DNA of 64,000 nucleotides. It comes from Cyclobacterium jeungdonense (GTDB lineage: Bacteria; Bacteroidota; Bacteroidia; Cytophagales; Cyclobacteriaceae). Numbering within the stretch: position 1 is the first letter of the stretch; every line of letters starts with the position of its first letter. Shown one piece after another: positions 54,419 to 63,500 of the stretch. The translations under genes were made by a program, and so were the position numbers. The DNA lies in assembly GCF_010994275.1 (NCBI RefSeq), contig NZ_WMCD01000001.1, positions 682,001 through 746,000 of the forward strand. The letters run 5' to 3'. A model generated the notes under the pieces. The model saw only the letters and a list, made by a program, of their open reading frames with translations. It ran no database searches and was not told where the DNA came from.

Positions 54419-55345
54419 ATGGGACTAGCAATTGTTGCGCCAAGTAAATCAAAAAAGGAAATCGCTAATTGGATAGCGGTATTTAAAGAAATTGATCCTC
54501 ATATCGAACTTCAGGTTTACCCGGATATCAGCAAAAAGGAATCTGTAGAAGTAGTGGTTCTCTGGCAGCATCCCACCGGAATTTTAAAGGAATTTCCAAA
54601 TTTAAAGTTAATTTGCTCCATGGGCTCAGGAGTGGATCATATCATGGCCGATTACGTTCCTGACCAGGTACCCATTACCCGGATTGTTGATCCACGGTTG
54701 ACCTTTTCCATGACCAATTATGTGGTTATGGGGATTTTGAATTACCATCGGCAGCTTCTTCGCTACATACGGGATAAGCAGTCAAAAACCTGGGATATGA
54801 CCAACCCCGAAATTCCTATAACAGTAGGGGTGATGGGAGTAGGCGAACTGGGTGGGGATGTTCTCGATAAAGTGGCCGGTTTGGGTATTTCGGTGATTGG
54901 ATATGGCAACCGACCTAAATCCGATTTCAGGCATCCCTATTTTCATGGAGAACAGCTCCAGGAGTTTTTAAACGAAGTGAATGTGGTTGTTTGCCTGCTT
55001 CCACTAACGCCAAAAACCGAAGGATTTCTGAATAAGGACCTATTTCAGAAATTTCAAAAAGATACCTACCTGATTAACGTGGCCAGAGGAAAACACCTGA
55101 TAGAAGCGGATTTAATTCCTGCGATCGAATCCGGCCACATTTCAGGAGCCCTTCTGGATGTCTTCCAGAAAGAACCCTTACCTGACAATCACCCCTTTTG
55201 GGAGCAGGAACAAATTACAATTACCCCACATATTGCAAGTATTACGAATCATAAGGCTGCAGCACCACAGATTATGGAAAATTACAGGAACCTACAGCAA
55301 AACCTTCCCCTGGCCAATCAGATAAATAAGGACCAGGGCTATTAA
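54419..55345 (+). CDS. D-isomer 2-hydroxyacid dehydrogenase (glyoxylate/hydroxypyruvate reductase A-like)
   Basis: An NAD(P)H-dependent dehydrogenase of 308 residues. The nucleotide loop is VGVMGVGELGGDVLDKVAG. The catalytic Arg is in NVARGKHLIEADL, the Glu in the following segment and the His in TPHIASIT. The short catalytic domain (SMGSGVDHIMAD) fits the GhrA subgroup, which reduces glyoxylate or hydroxypyruvate. A universal stress protein gene follows after 15 bp. Confidence 0.9.
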   Translation: MGLAIVAPSKSKKEIANWIAVFKEIDPHIELQVYPDISKKESVEVVVLWQHPTGILKEFPNLKLICSMGSGVDHIMADYVPDQVPITRIVDPRLTFSMTNYVVMGILNYHRQLLRYIRDKQSKTWDMTNPEIPITVGVMGVGELGGDVLDKVAGLGISVIGYGNRPKSDFRHPYFHGEQLQEFLNEVNVVVCLLPLTPKTEGFLNKDLFQKFQKDTYLINVARGKHLIEADLIPAIESGHISGALLDVFQKEPLPDNHPFWEQEQITITPHIASITNHKAAAPQIMENYRNLQQNLPLANQINKDQGY

Positions 55346-55360
55346 ACCTATTATTTCGTT

Positions 55361-56197
55361 ATGAAAACCTATACCATTCTTTGTCCTACCGATTTTTCGG
55401 AATGTTCGTTAAATGCCATAGAATATGCTGCAAAACTGGGCGAAAAATTTCAGGCAAAGCTGATCCTGTTCCATGTACCGGATAAAGAAGATTACGAGAA
55501 ACTTTTTCCTCAAAATATTTTGGACCAAAGTCTGCACACTGCGAGGAAAAAGTTGCAGTCATTAGTAGCGGCCGTTCAAGAGGAAAGTCTTGCGAATGGC
55601 CTTTCCTCTTGTGAAGGAATTATCCGCGAAGGAAAAACAGTAGCCACCATTTTGGAATTTTCTGAAAGCGAAGGTGCGGACCTGGTCATCATGGGTACCG
55701 AAGGAATTAATGAGTTCAAAAACAATTACATTGGCACTAAATCCAGTAAAGTGGTCCTTCAAGGGGGCTGCGATGTCTTCATCATTCCGCGAAAGGTCTT
55801 TTTCAAAGTTCCCAGGAAGTTGGTTTACGCAACCAATTACCTGGAGGAGGACAAGCTGGCCATTCAGCGTGTGGTGGAAATCGCCCAAATGTTTGATGCG
55901 GAGTTGGACGTGGTTCACGTGAGTACCAAAATTAAATCCATCGATAAGGCCTTGCATCTGACCATGGTGGATGAATTACAACCTTTTATCCACTATGAAA
56001 AAGTAAACTTCGTTTTGAAATCATATCGTGATGAGCCGGGTCTTGGTCTGGAGAATTACCTGATTACGGCCAAAGGCAACATTCTTTTTACCCTGAGTAA
56101 GAAGAAAACATGGTTCGAACAATTATTTACAAGTAACCTTTCCAAAAAAATGTCTTACTTTATCAATAAGCCTTTATTCGTCATCAAGAACCTTTAA
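55361..56197 (+). CDS. Tandem universal stress protein
   Basis: A 278-residue protein with two UspA folds. The first (ILCPTDFSECSLNAIEYAAKLG to about residue 145) has the ATP-binding loop GTEGINEFKNNYIGTKSS (the GxxG-x9-G(S/T) pattern). The second (KLVYATNYLEEDKLAIQRVVEIAQMF) lacks a clear loop. Such proteins help survival under stress. The end overlaps the convergent TPR gene by 14 bp. Confidence 0.9.
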   Translation: MKTYTILCPTDFSECSLNAIEYAAKLGEKFQAKLILFHVPDKEDYEKLFPQNILDQSLHTARKKLQSLVAAVQEESLANGLSSCEGIIREGKTVATILEFSESEGADLVIMGTEGINEFKNNYIGTKSSKVVLQGGCDVFIIPRKVFFKVPRKLVYATNYLEEDKLAIQRVVEIAQMFDAELDVVHVSTKIKSIDKALHLTMVDELQPFIHYEKVNFVLKSYRDEPGLGLENYLITAKGNILFTLSKKKTWFEQLFTSNLSKKMSYFINKPLFVIKNL

Positions 56198-56888
56198 TCT
56201 TTGTCAGGATAAAGGTTTTAAATTCATTTCGGGTCTCTTTATCGGTAACGATTTTTTTCAGCGTAGCAAAAAAATGAGCCAGACCATTGGATTTTCCACT
56301 ATCCTCTAACTGAAAAGGAACGCTCCCTGCTCTCGGTCCGGTTCCATTTTCCAGGTTTGGCTCAGTAGGTTTAGCGGGTGAATGACCGGTAAGTTCGTCT
56401 GCAACCGAAAAGCTCCTCTTGGATGCGCTTAGATATCCTAATTTTTCCTCTATCATCCCCTTGTTGTTTTGAGCAATGGCATCTTCAGGATCCAGCGCAA
56501 TGGCGCGTTCATAATCGGCAATGGCTCCCTGGAAATCACCTATCCGATCTTTAAAATAAGCCCTGCTGGAGTACCTGTAAGGGTTTTTGGGATCCAGATT
56601 CAATGCCTGATCGAAGGCATGCATGGCTTCGTCGTTTCGTTTCAAAAGGTGAAGTACCACTGCCCGGTCACTGATGAAGGTGGTGTTGTAAGGTTCCAAT
56701 TCCATCAAGGCGTCAAAATCGTTGATTGCCTGGTCCAATGCTCCGAGTCGGGATTGTATTCTGGCCCGGTAGTGCAGGTATTGGGCCTGGGGGCCTTCCA
56801 AATTTACCAATCGGTCAAAAACCTGTAATGCTTCCTCAAACTTACCTTCTTTATAATATGTGATTCCTGTTTCCAACGTTTTCACCAT
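56184..56888 (-). CDS. TPR-repeat protein
   Basis: A 234-residue soluble protein with four to five tetratricopeptide repeats at about residues 5-165 (YYKEGKFEEALQVFDRLVNL, FISDRAVVLHLLKRNDEAMH, AYFKDRIGDFQGAIADYERA). A low-complexity linker (SPAKPTEPNLENGTGPRAG) and a basic C-terminal helix follow. It is a probable interaction scaffold without known partners. No signal peptide is seen. Confidence 0.85.
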   Translation of the reverse strand: MVKTLETGITYYKEGKFEEALQVFDRLVNLEGPQAQYLHYRARIQSRLGALDQAINDFDALMELEPYNTTFISDRAVVLHLLKRNDEAMHAFDQALNLDPKNPYRYSSRAYFKDRIGDFQGAIADYERAIALDPEDAIAQNNKGMIEEKLGYLSASKRSFSVADELTGHSPAKPTEPNLENGTGPRAGSVPFQLEDSGKSNGLAHFFATLKKIVTDKETRNEFKTFILTKIKGS

Positions 56889-57005
56889 GCTTTTCTTTGG
56901 TACACTATATATACAAAAGTAAGGAAGGTATTGTTTCCGTTCGCCCTTGTTAATCCTATATTCTTTTTATATTTGACCTCTTATCGAGCCATTTTTAAAT
57001 CAGGT

Positions 57006-58028
57006 ATGCCCAGTAAGCCGGAAAGTATTCTCAAAGATCTGAAAGCAAATAAGTTTGCCCCCGTCTATTTTCTTCAGGGAGAAGAACCTTATTTCATCGA
57101 TAAAATCACCGGGTTTATAGAAAAAAATGCCCTGGCACCACAGGACCGTGGATTCAATCAAACGATCATGTATGGGAAGGATACGACTATCGGTGAAATT
57201 CTTACCAATGCCAAGAGGTTTCCCATGATGTCTGACCGGCAAGTGGTCATTGTAAAAGAAGCGCAAAATATTCAGGAACTGGGCAGGGAGCAGGGAGACC
57301 AGTTGCTGATCAACTACATCAATAATCCCCTACCCAGTACCATCCTTGTTTTTGCTCACAAATACAAGGTATTGGATGGACGCAAAGCATTGGCTAAAGA
57401 ATTGGATAAAAAAGCGGTGTTGGTCAAATCCGATAAAATACCGGAATACAAATTGGCGCCCTATATCGATCAGTATGTAAAAGACAAAGGGTTTACGATA
57501 GAAACTAAAGCCTGCCAAGTCCTCGCTGAATCCATTGGTAACAACATGGAGGTCTTGACCAATGAAATTGATAAAATGCTTATCAATTTTGATGAACCGG
57601 TAGCCATCAGCACTGCACATATCCAACAATACGTCGGCATAAGTAAGGACTACAATAATTTTGAGCTTACCAAATCGCTCAGTTACAAAGATGTGAATAA
57701 GGCCAATACCATTATTTGGTATTTTGCACAAAATCCCAAATCCCATCCGCTAGTTCCCCTCTTATCCTTACTTTACCTGCATTTCAGCCGATTGCTTCAG
57801 GTAAAAGCCCACAATGGAATGGGAGAAAAGGAGTTGGCTGGTATACTGAAAGTAAATCCCTACTTTATAAAAGAATACACCGTTGCAGCGAAAAATTATC
57901 CATTAGGCAAGATTATTGATATCATCGGATACCTAAGGGAAGCAGACTTACGTTCAAAAGGCATAGCTGCTAACAATATGGAAGAGTCAAAAATTCTGAA
58001 AGAACTCATTTTTAAAATTCTTCATTGA
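57006..58028 (+). CDS. holA: DNA polymerase III subunit delta
   Basis: Clamp-loader subunit that opens the sliding clamp. At 340 residues it is the normal length. FAPVYFLQGEEPYFIDKITG is the usual N-terminus, and MSDRQVVIVKEAQN and ILVFAHKYKVLDGRKALAKEL belong to the first domain. IGNNMEVLTNEIDKMLINF and SLLYLHFSRLLQVKA are the middle and C-terminal helices. The frame is open upstream to 56931, but homology begins near the ATG at 57006. The next gene overlaps its stop region closely. Confidence 0.94.
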   Translation: MPSKPESILKDLKANKFAPVYFLQGEEPYFIDKITGFIEKNALAPQDRGFNQTIMYGKDTTIGEILTNAKRFPMMSDRQVVIVKEAQNIQELGREQGDQLLINYINNPLPSTILVFAHKYKVLDGRKALAKELDKKAVLVKSDKIPEYKLAPYIDQYVKDKGFTIETKACQVLAESIGNNMEVLTNEIDKMLINFDEPVAISTAHIQQYVGISKDYNNFELTKSLSYKDVNKANTIIWYFAQNPKSHPLVPLLSLLYLHFSRLLQVKAHNGMGEKELAGILKVNPYFIKEYTVAAKNYPLGKIIDIIGYLREADLRSKGIAANNMEESKILKELIFKILH

Positions 58029-58036
58029 TCCGAAAA

Positions 58037-61000
58037 ATGAACAGAATACGGATAGGAATACTCGCAGTTTATTTGTTATCATGGGGGCAAATGCAGGCCT
58101 GGGCTCAGGCCAGCCTTAATCAGATGCATCCCGAGTTGGAATACCAGGCAGCACTGGATTTGTTTCAAAAAGATCAATTTGCTGCGTCCAAAGAAGCATT
58201 CGAAAGAATGATACTTCATGACCAGCAGGGGGATCGAACCATGGAGATCTCCTATTTCCTCGCCCTTTCCTCCTTAAAAGGAGATTTTCCGGAGGGTTCA
58301 TCTGCATTGGAGGCTTTTTTGTTGGATTATCCCGGAGAAGCCTTGGGGCATGAAGCAGCCTGGGTGTTGGGCAATCATTATTTTACAGCCCGTAACTACC
58401 GTAAAGCCATTGAAAAGTTTGGTTTATTGAACAACGTGGCCCTCAGTGAAGAGCGACATCCGGAGCTTTTTTTCAAAACAGGCTATGCTTTCTTTCAATT
58501 AAAAAACTACCAGCAAGCCCAGAATTATTTTGAGCGAGCCAAACGATACCGGAGTCCTTTCCTTGCTGCTTCCTATTATTATGCAGGCTTTAGTGCATTC
58601 CAACAAAATGATTTCGAAACTGCAGTCACAAATTTTAAAGAGGCTGAAAAATCCAGTGAATTTAGCCTGAAGGTTCCCTACATGTTATCGGCCATTTATT
58701 ACCGGCAGGGAGAATTACAACTCCTCATTGATTATGCCGCCCCTTTAATCGGCAAGGCAGGTCTTGAAAACCGCGAGCAAATTCATTTGTTACTAGCAGA
58801 GGCCTATTATGATAAAAAAGCATATGAACAGGCAGCCGGGCATTATCAATCTTTTGTTTCTGCCAACAAAGGTAAATTATCCAGAGACCAACAATACAAA
58901 GCCGGTGAGGCCCACTACGAAAGTAATCAATATGAGAGGGCCAGTAACTTTTTCAAGGAAGTGGCCCTGACAAAAGACGCTTTGGGACAGATTTCCAGCT
59001 ACTTTTTAGGACATTCGTACATTCAGCTGGAGAATTTACCCTTTGCTGCCAACAGTTTTAGTGCTGCTTTTACTATGGATTTTAATCCGGAACTTAAAGA
59101 AGAAGCCTTGTTTAATTATGCCAAGGTGAATCTTGAGATGGGTAAATTTCAGGAGGCCATAACAGCACTGGACCAGTATCTGGATGATTACCCAGGCAGT
59201 TCGCAAGCCTCAGAAGCCGAAAACCTGTTGAGCGATGCCCTTATCAATACCAACAATTACCTCAGGGCCATTCGGCATATAGAAAGCATGCAGGAGAAAT
59301 CGCCTCGGATCAGAGAAGCCTACCAGAAAGTTAGCTTTTTCCAGGCTATGGTGTATTACCGGGACAACAACCATTCTGAAGCGATTCAGATGCTGAATAA
59401 GTCCCTTGATTTTCCCCAGGACAAGTCCCTGCAAACAAGGGCTCAATACTGGAAAGGAGAGGCCTATGCCGCTAACAACCAACCTGAAGCAGCCATTCAA
59501 GCCTACGAGCGGGTTTTATCTATGAATCCACCAGCATCTGATCCCGCGTTGATTAAAACGCATTATGGATTGGGATATGCTTATTTTAATCAGTCAAACT
59601 ATGATAAAGCCGAAAATCAGTTTAAGGCCTATACCGACAAGCTTCGAGGCAGCAATGACAAGCAACAATATCACGATGCGCTGATTAGATTAGGTGATGT
59701 ATATTATGTGCAGAAAAAATTTGAAGAAGCGGCAGCCACTTTCAGACGAGCAATTCAGGAAGACAGTCCCTACAGCGATTATGCGTATTTCAGAGGGGGA
59801 GTAGTAGCAAACTTTCAAAACAGAAATCTGGAAGCGATTCGCCAGCTGGATCAGGTAATTGACAGGTATCCAAATAGTCTTTATCTGGAAGATGCCTTGT
59901 TCCAAAAAGCCCAAATTCATATGGAGGATTTAAATTACCGATTGGGAAGGGAAGTTTTCTCCAGGCTCATTTCCTTAAAACCCAACAGTCCATTTATACC
60001 TTACGCGCTGGAAGGAAGGGCCGTAGCAAATTATTCGCTTAAAGATTACGATCAGGCCATTGCCGATTACAAAACGATTTTGAATCGTTTTCCCAATGCA
60101 TCCAATGGTGAAACCGCTCTGGTAGGTCTGCAGGAAAGCCTTTCCCTTCAGGGCAGATCTGAAGAGTTTTCCACTTACCTGTCAGAATACCGTAAATCTA
60201 ATCCCGCTAGTAGTAATTTACAAAATGTGGAGTTTGAGGCTGCCAAAAGCCTGCTGTTTAACCAATCCTACCAGCAGGCAGTCCGGGCCTTGGAGGATTT
60301 TCTTCGGAACTATCCCAATTCTTCACAGGTACCGGAAGCAAGGTATTACCTGGCCGATGCCCATTTCAGGATGGAAAATACGGACAAAGCCCTGGATTTG
60401 TATTACGGGTTGGAAAATACCGAGGATACCCAGTTGAAAACCAGGGTATTTCAAAAGATTGCTGCCATTGAATTTGAGCGGGAAAATTTTGCCAAATCCA
60501 TTCCTTATTTTCAATTTACCGCCGAAAATGCAAGAAGCACCGCGGAGGAATACGAGGCTTATTTTGGATTGATGGTAGCCAATTTTGAAACCAAAAACTA
60601 CACGGAGACGGTCAGTCATGCTGATAAAATACTGGAGTTGGGCAACATAACCGTCGATGCGGCTCCCAGCGCTTTGTTGATCAAGGCAAAGGCACTGGAA
60701 AACAGTAATCAGTTGGCCCAGGCGGAATCAGTTTACCGGGAATTGGTTGAAAATTACAAATCGGAGCAGGGTGCCGAAGCCCTTTTCCGGCTTGCTTCGC
60801 TCAGCCATGATGCAGGCGCATACGAGGTTTCCAACGAGTTGATTTTCGAATACTCCCAACCGTTTGGTTCGTATGAGTATTGGTACGGCAAGCAATTTGT
60901 GCTGCTGGCAAAAAATTACATCGCATTGGATGAAAAATTCCAGGCGAAAGCTACCCTGGAATCGGTGATTGAAAATTCAGGCATTGAATCAGTCAGAACG

Positions 61001-61045
61001 GAAGCAGAAGAATTATTGAAAACGATCAATACGACGGGAGAATGA
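58037..61045 (+). CDS. Large exported TPR-repeat protein
   Basis: A protein of about 1002 residues with a signal peptide (IGILAVYLLSWGQMQAWAQ) and some twenty tetratricopeptide or Sel1-like helical repeats (FKTGYAFFQLKNYQQAQNYF, YYDKKAYEQAAGHYQSFVSA, FRLASLSHDAGAYEVSNEL). Proteins of this kind in Bacteroidota are envelope scaffolds, with similarity to YbgF/BamD-like repeats. I use the ATG at 58037 over an upstream TTG. The stop overlaps the next start (ATGA), so it is coupled to the outer-membrane protein. Confidence 0.88.
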   Translation: MNRIRIGILAVYLLSWGQMQAWAQASLNQMHPELEYQAALDLFQKDQFAASKEAFERMILHDQQGDRTMEISYFLALSSLKGDFPEGSSALEAFLLDYPGEALGHEAAWVLGNHYFTARNYRKAIEKFGLLNNVALSEERHPELFFKTGYAFFQLKNYQQAQNYFERAKRYRSPFLAASYYYAGFSAFQQNDFETAVTNFKEAEKSSEFSLKVPYMLSAIYYRQGELQLLIDYAAPLIGKAGLENREQIHLLLAEAYYDKKAYEQAAGHYQSFVSANKGKLSRDQQYKAGEAHYESNQYERASNFFKEVALTKDALGQISSYFLGHSYIQLENLPFAANSFSAAFTMDFNPELKEEALFNYAKVNLEMGKFQEAITALDQYLDDYPGSSQASEAENLLSDALINTNNYLRAIRHIESMQEKSPRIREAYQKVSFFQAMVYYRDNNHSEAIQMLNKSLDFPQDKSLQTRAQYWKGEAYAANNQPEAAIQAYERVLSMNPPASDPALIKTHYGLGYAYFNQSNYDKAENQFKAYTDKLRGSNDKQQYHDALIRLGDVYYVQKKFEEAAATFRRAIQEDSPYSDYAYFRGGVVANFQNRNLEAIRQLDQVIDRYPNSLYLEDALFQKAQIHMEDLNYRLGREVFSRLISLKPNSPFIPYALEGRAVANYSLKDYDQAIADYKTILNRFPNASNGETALVGLQESLSLQGRSEEFSTYLSEYRKSNPASSNLQNVEFEAAKSLLFNQSYQQAVRALEDFLRNYPNSSQVPEARYYLADAHFRMENTDKALDLYYGLENTEDTQLKTRVFQKIAAIEFERENFAKSIPYFQFTAENARSTAEEYEAYFGLMVANFETKNYTETVSHADKILELGNITVDAAPSALLIKAKALENSNQLAQAESVYRELVENYKSEQGAEALFRLASLSHDAGAYEVSNELIFEYSQPFGSYEYWYGKQFVLLAKNYIALDEKFQAKATLESVIENSGIESVRTEAEELLKTINTTGE

Positions 61046-62721
61046 GACAGGTAATACAGTTAATAATCGCAGGGGTTTTACTGGCAGTCGTAATGGTGAC
61101 ACCTGTCCAGAGTCAGGATGCAGGGGAGCCGGAACGAGGAGAAATTCGGGATACGGAGTTTATTATCCGGAAAGACAGGGTTTTGAGCCTTCCCAAACAG
61201 TCCCGGGTCTTTGAAAAAAGTCCCGTATTACCTCCGGTAACCACTTCTACCGATTATACCTATCAGGTAAATGATTATTTTTTCCCGTTGGCCCCGGTAG
61301 CACTGGAAACAAAGCCTTATCAAAAGCCTTTTCCCAAGCCTGAAACGGATCAAACCACCGGCATTGCCCGAGTGGGTTTCGGCAACTACTCCTCCCCATT
61401 GTTCCAGCTGGACCTGTTTCCCCAGCAGTATGAAGAAGCCGTCTATGGCCTGCACCTGAAACATGAGGGATATTATACCGGGCCGGTGGATGGGCAAAAT
61501 TCAGGAGAGGATCATACCGACCTCTTTTTGAATGGAAGTCTGTATAAAGATATCGTCGAAATTTATGGTAAACTCGGTTACGAAAGAGACATGTACCACT
61601 TTTATGGCTACACACCTCAACCTGAAAATGAGGTACTTGCCGATACCATACAGCAGGTTTTTAATACCATTCATACTCAGATTGGTCTGAGAAGAGTAGA
61701 AAAGGCAGAACCCTTCAATTACTCTGCGAGCGTCTCCTTAAGACTTTTTAATGACCGATACGAGGCCGAGGAAAGTGAAGCCTTGATAAAAGCCGCTGCG
61801 GGGTTTCGTGCCAACGAAAACCTAAATGGAGGAATAGAAACCGAATTAGCGTTTACTTCTCCCAGTGACGTTAATTACGAAGCCATCAATAGAAATTATT
61901 TTAAGCTTTACCCATATGTACAATACATCCAGGAAGGGCTGCAAGTAAGGGTTGGCGCAAACGTAGTTCATGAAAACGACATCGTCCCCAACAAATTGAA
62001 GGAGTTTTATGTATTGCCAGTAGCATCCATATCGTACCAATTGATGCCTGAATTTGGAATTTTCGCAACCTACGAGGGAGATGTAAAACGAAATACCTAT
62101 TATGACTTTATTCGGGAAAACCCTTTTTTGGGGCCATCCGAGCAGCTTAGAAATACCTTACAAAATTTTCAGGTAAATGCAGGGATTTCTGGTAATGCAA
62201 ATGACCTTTTCAATTACCGCCTGGGATTGAAATACGGTGATTTTACCAACATGCATTTCTACGGAAACAATGTATTGGATAGTACCCGGTTTCAGCTCAT
62301 CTATGATAACAACACGAAAGTGATGGAATATCACGGAAATCTGAATTATAATTTTGATGAGATTTACAGCCTGGATGCTTCCCTGCATTACTACCAATAC
62401 ACTCTGGATGAAATCGGTGCAGCCTGGCACCGGCCGGAGTGGGAGGTACGAGTAAATAATTCCTTTACTCCCGATGAGCGGTGGACCATTTATGCCAACC
62501 TACATGCCCTGGGGGGAATTAAGGCTGTCAATCTCGCATCCGATACCGAACGAAACCTAGATCCCCTGCTGGATTTACATGTGCATGCGAACTATGCCTT
62601 TTCGAGCCGGTTTTCCGCTTTCCTAAAGGGAAATAATTTATTAAACCAGCAGTACGAACGCTTTAACTATTATCCGGTGCGTTCCATACAGGTGATTGGT
62701 GGAATAGGATTTAAATTTTAG
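61042..62721 (+). CDS. Outer-membrane beta-barrel protein (TonB-dependent receptor-like)
   Basis: A 559-residue protein with a signal peptide (LIIAGVLLAVVMVTPVQS) and a long run of amphipathic beta-strands that ends FYYPVRSIQVIGGIGFKF-like with a terminal Phe, as barrels inserted by BamA do. GNNLLNQQYERFNYYP resembles the last strands of TonB-dependent receptors, but no plug domain is evident. It is coupled to the TPR protein and so is probably part of one envelope complex. Confidence 0.85.
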   Translation: MRQVIQLIIAGVLLAVVMVTPVQSQDAGEPERGEIRDTEFIIRKDRVLSLPKQSRVFEKSPVLPPVTTSTDYTYQVNDYFFPLAPVALETKPYQKPFPKPETDQTTGIARVGFGNYSSPLFQLDLFPQQYEEAVYGLHLKHEGYYTGPVDGQNSGEDHTDLFLNGSLYKDIVEIYGKLGYERDMYHFYGYTPQPENEVLADTIQQVFNTIHTQIGLRRVEKAEPFNYSASVSLRLFNDRYEAEESEALIKAAAGFRANENLNGGIETELAFTSPSDVNYEAINRNYFKLYPYVQYIQEGLQVRVGANVVHENDIVPNKLKEFYVLPVASISYQLMPEFGIFATYEGDVKRNTYYDFIRENPFLGPSEQLRNTLQNFQVNAGISGNANDLFNYRLGLKYGDFTNMHFYGNNVLDSTRFQLIYDNNTKVMEYHGNLNYNFDEIYSLDASLHYYQYTLDEIGAAWHRPEWEVRVNNSFTPDERWTIYANLHALGGIKAVNLASDTERNLDPLLDLHVHANYAFSSRFSAFLKGNNLLNQQYERFNYYPVRSIQVIGGIGFKF

Positions 62722-62830
62722 TTTGCGTAGTAGTCCAGCAATCGTGGATGAAATCCGGGAAATATGGTGCCAATATTGTCGATTTGATGGTTTTACTTTA
62801 GCTTAGCAGATTGAAACAATCTTTTTTGAT

Positions 62831-63499
62831 ATGTCTGAAAATAAATCCAAGGATCAAAACAGCCAAGCAAATAACGATGAGGACTTTGGACTTCCCGATG
62901 TCTCCGTTACGCCGCTTAAAAGTCCCGTTGCCGGTACGGTGGCTGCTCCAGACCCTGCGCCGATAGGGATGGAAAAAACGCATGCTGGTAAACCGGAAGG
63001 AAGCGAAAGAGAGAAAAAAGAGCGGCGTTCTAACTGGGCGTTATGGCTTATCCTTCTTTTGATTTTGCTTATCGGTTTTGGAGCCTATTATTGGGGTAAT
63101 TTCGGCTACCTTACACCAAATCCGGAAGAAGATGATGTACCTACTGCCCAATCAGAAGAACCAGTGGAAGTAACACCCGAACCGGCACCTGTTCCGGAGT
63201 CGATAGAGGAAGCCCCAGTAGTTGAAGCAGTTACTCCGGTGTTGACAGAAGTGGCCGGAAGAGCCGATTCACCGAGGTATTTTTTGGTGGTAGGCAGTTT
63301 TATCGATGATGACCTAGCCAGAGATTATTCAGAACGACTCAATAAAGCCGGGCTGGAAACGTTTTTGGTGCATCCCTATGGAAGCATTCATTTTTACCGC
63401 CTGGCAATAGGACAGTATGAAAACCTTGATACGGCCCTGGAGGCCATGAATGCTTCCCAAAAGGAATACGAAGAAAACTTATGGGTACTGAAATATTAA
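62831..63499 (+). CDS. SPOR-domain membrane protein
   Basis: A 222-residue protein. It has a cytoplasmic acidic and basic N-terminal segment (1-60), one membrane span (WALWLILLLILLIGFGAYYW, about 69-88), a Pro/Glu-rich linker (about 100-140) and a C-terminal SPOR domain (RYFLVVGSFIDDDLARDYSE to the end). SPOR domains bind denuded septal peptidoglycan. Its place directly before an ExbB/TolQ gene suggests a link to envelope constriction or Tol-like energy transfer. Confidence 0.9.
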   Translation: MSENKSKDQNSQANNDEDFGLPDVSVTPLKSPVAGTVAAPDPAPIGMEKTHAGKPEGSEREKKERRSNWALWLILLLILLIGFGAYYWGNFGYLTPNPEEDDVPTAQSEEPVEVTPEPAPVPESIEEAPVVEAVTPVLTEVAGRADSPRYFLVVGSFIDDDLARDYSERLNKAGLETFLVHPYGSIHFYRLAIGQYENLDTALEAMNASQKEYEENLWVLKY

Positions 63500-63500
63500 T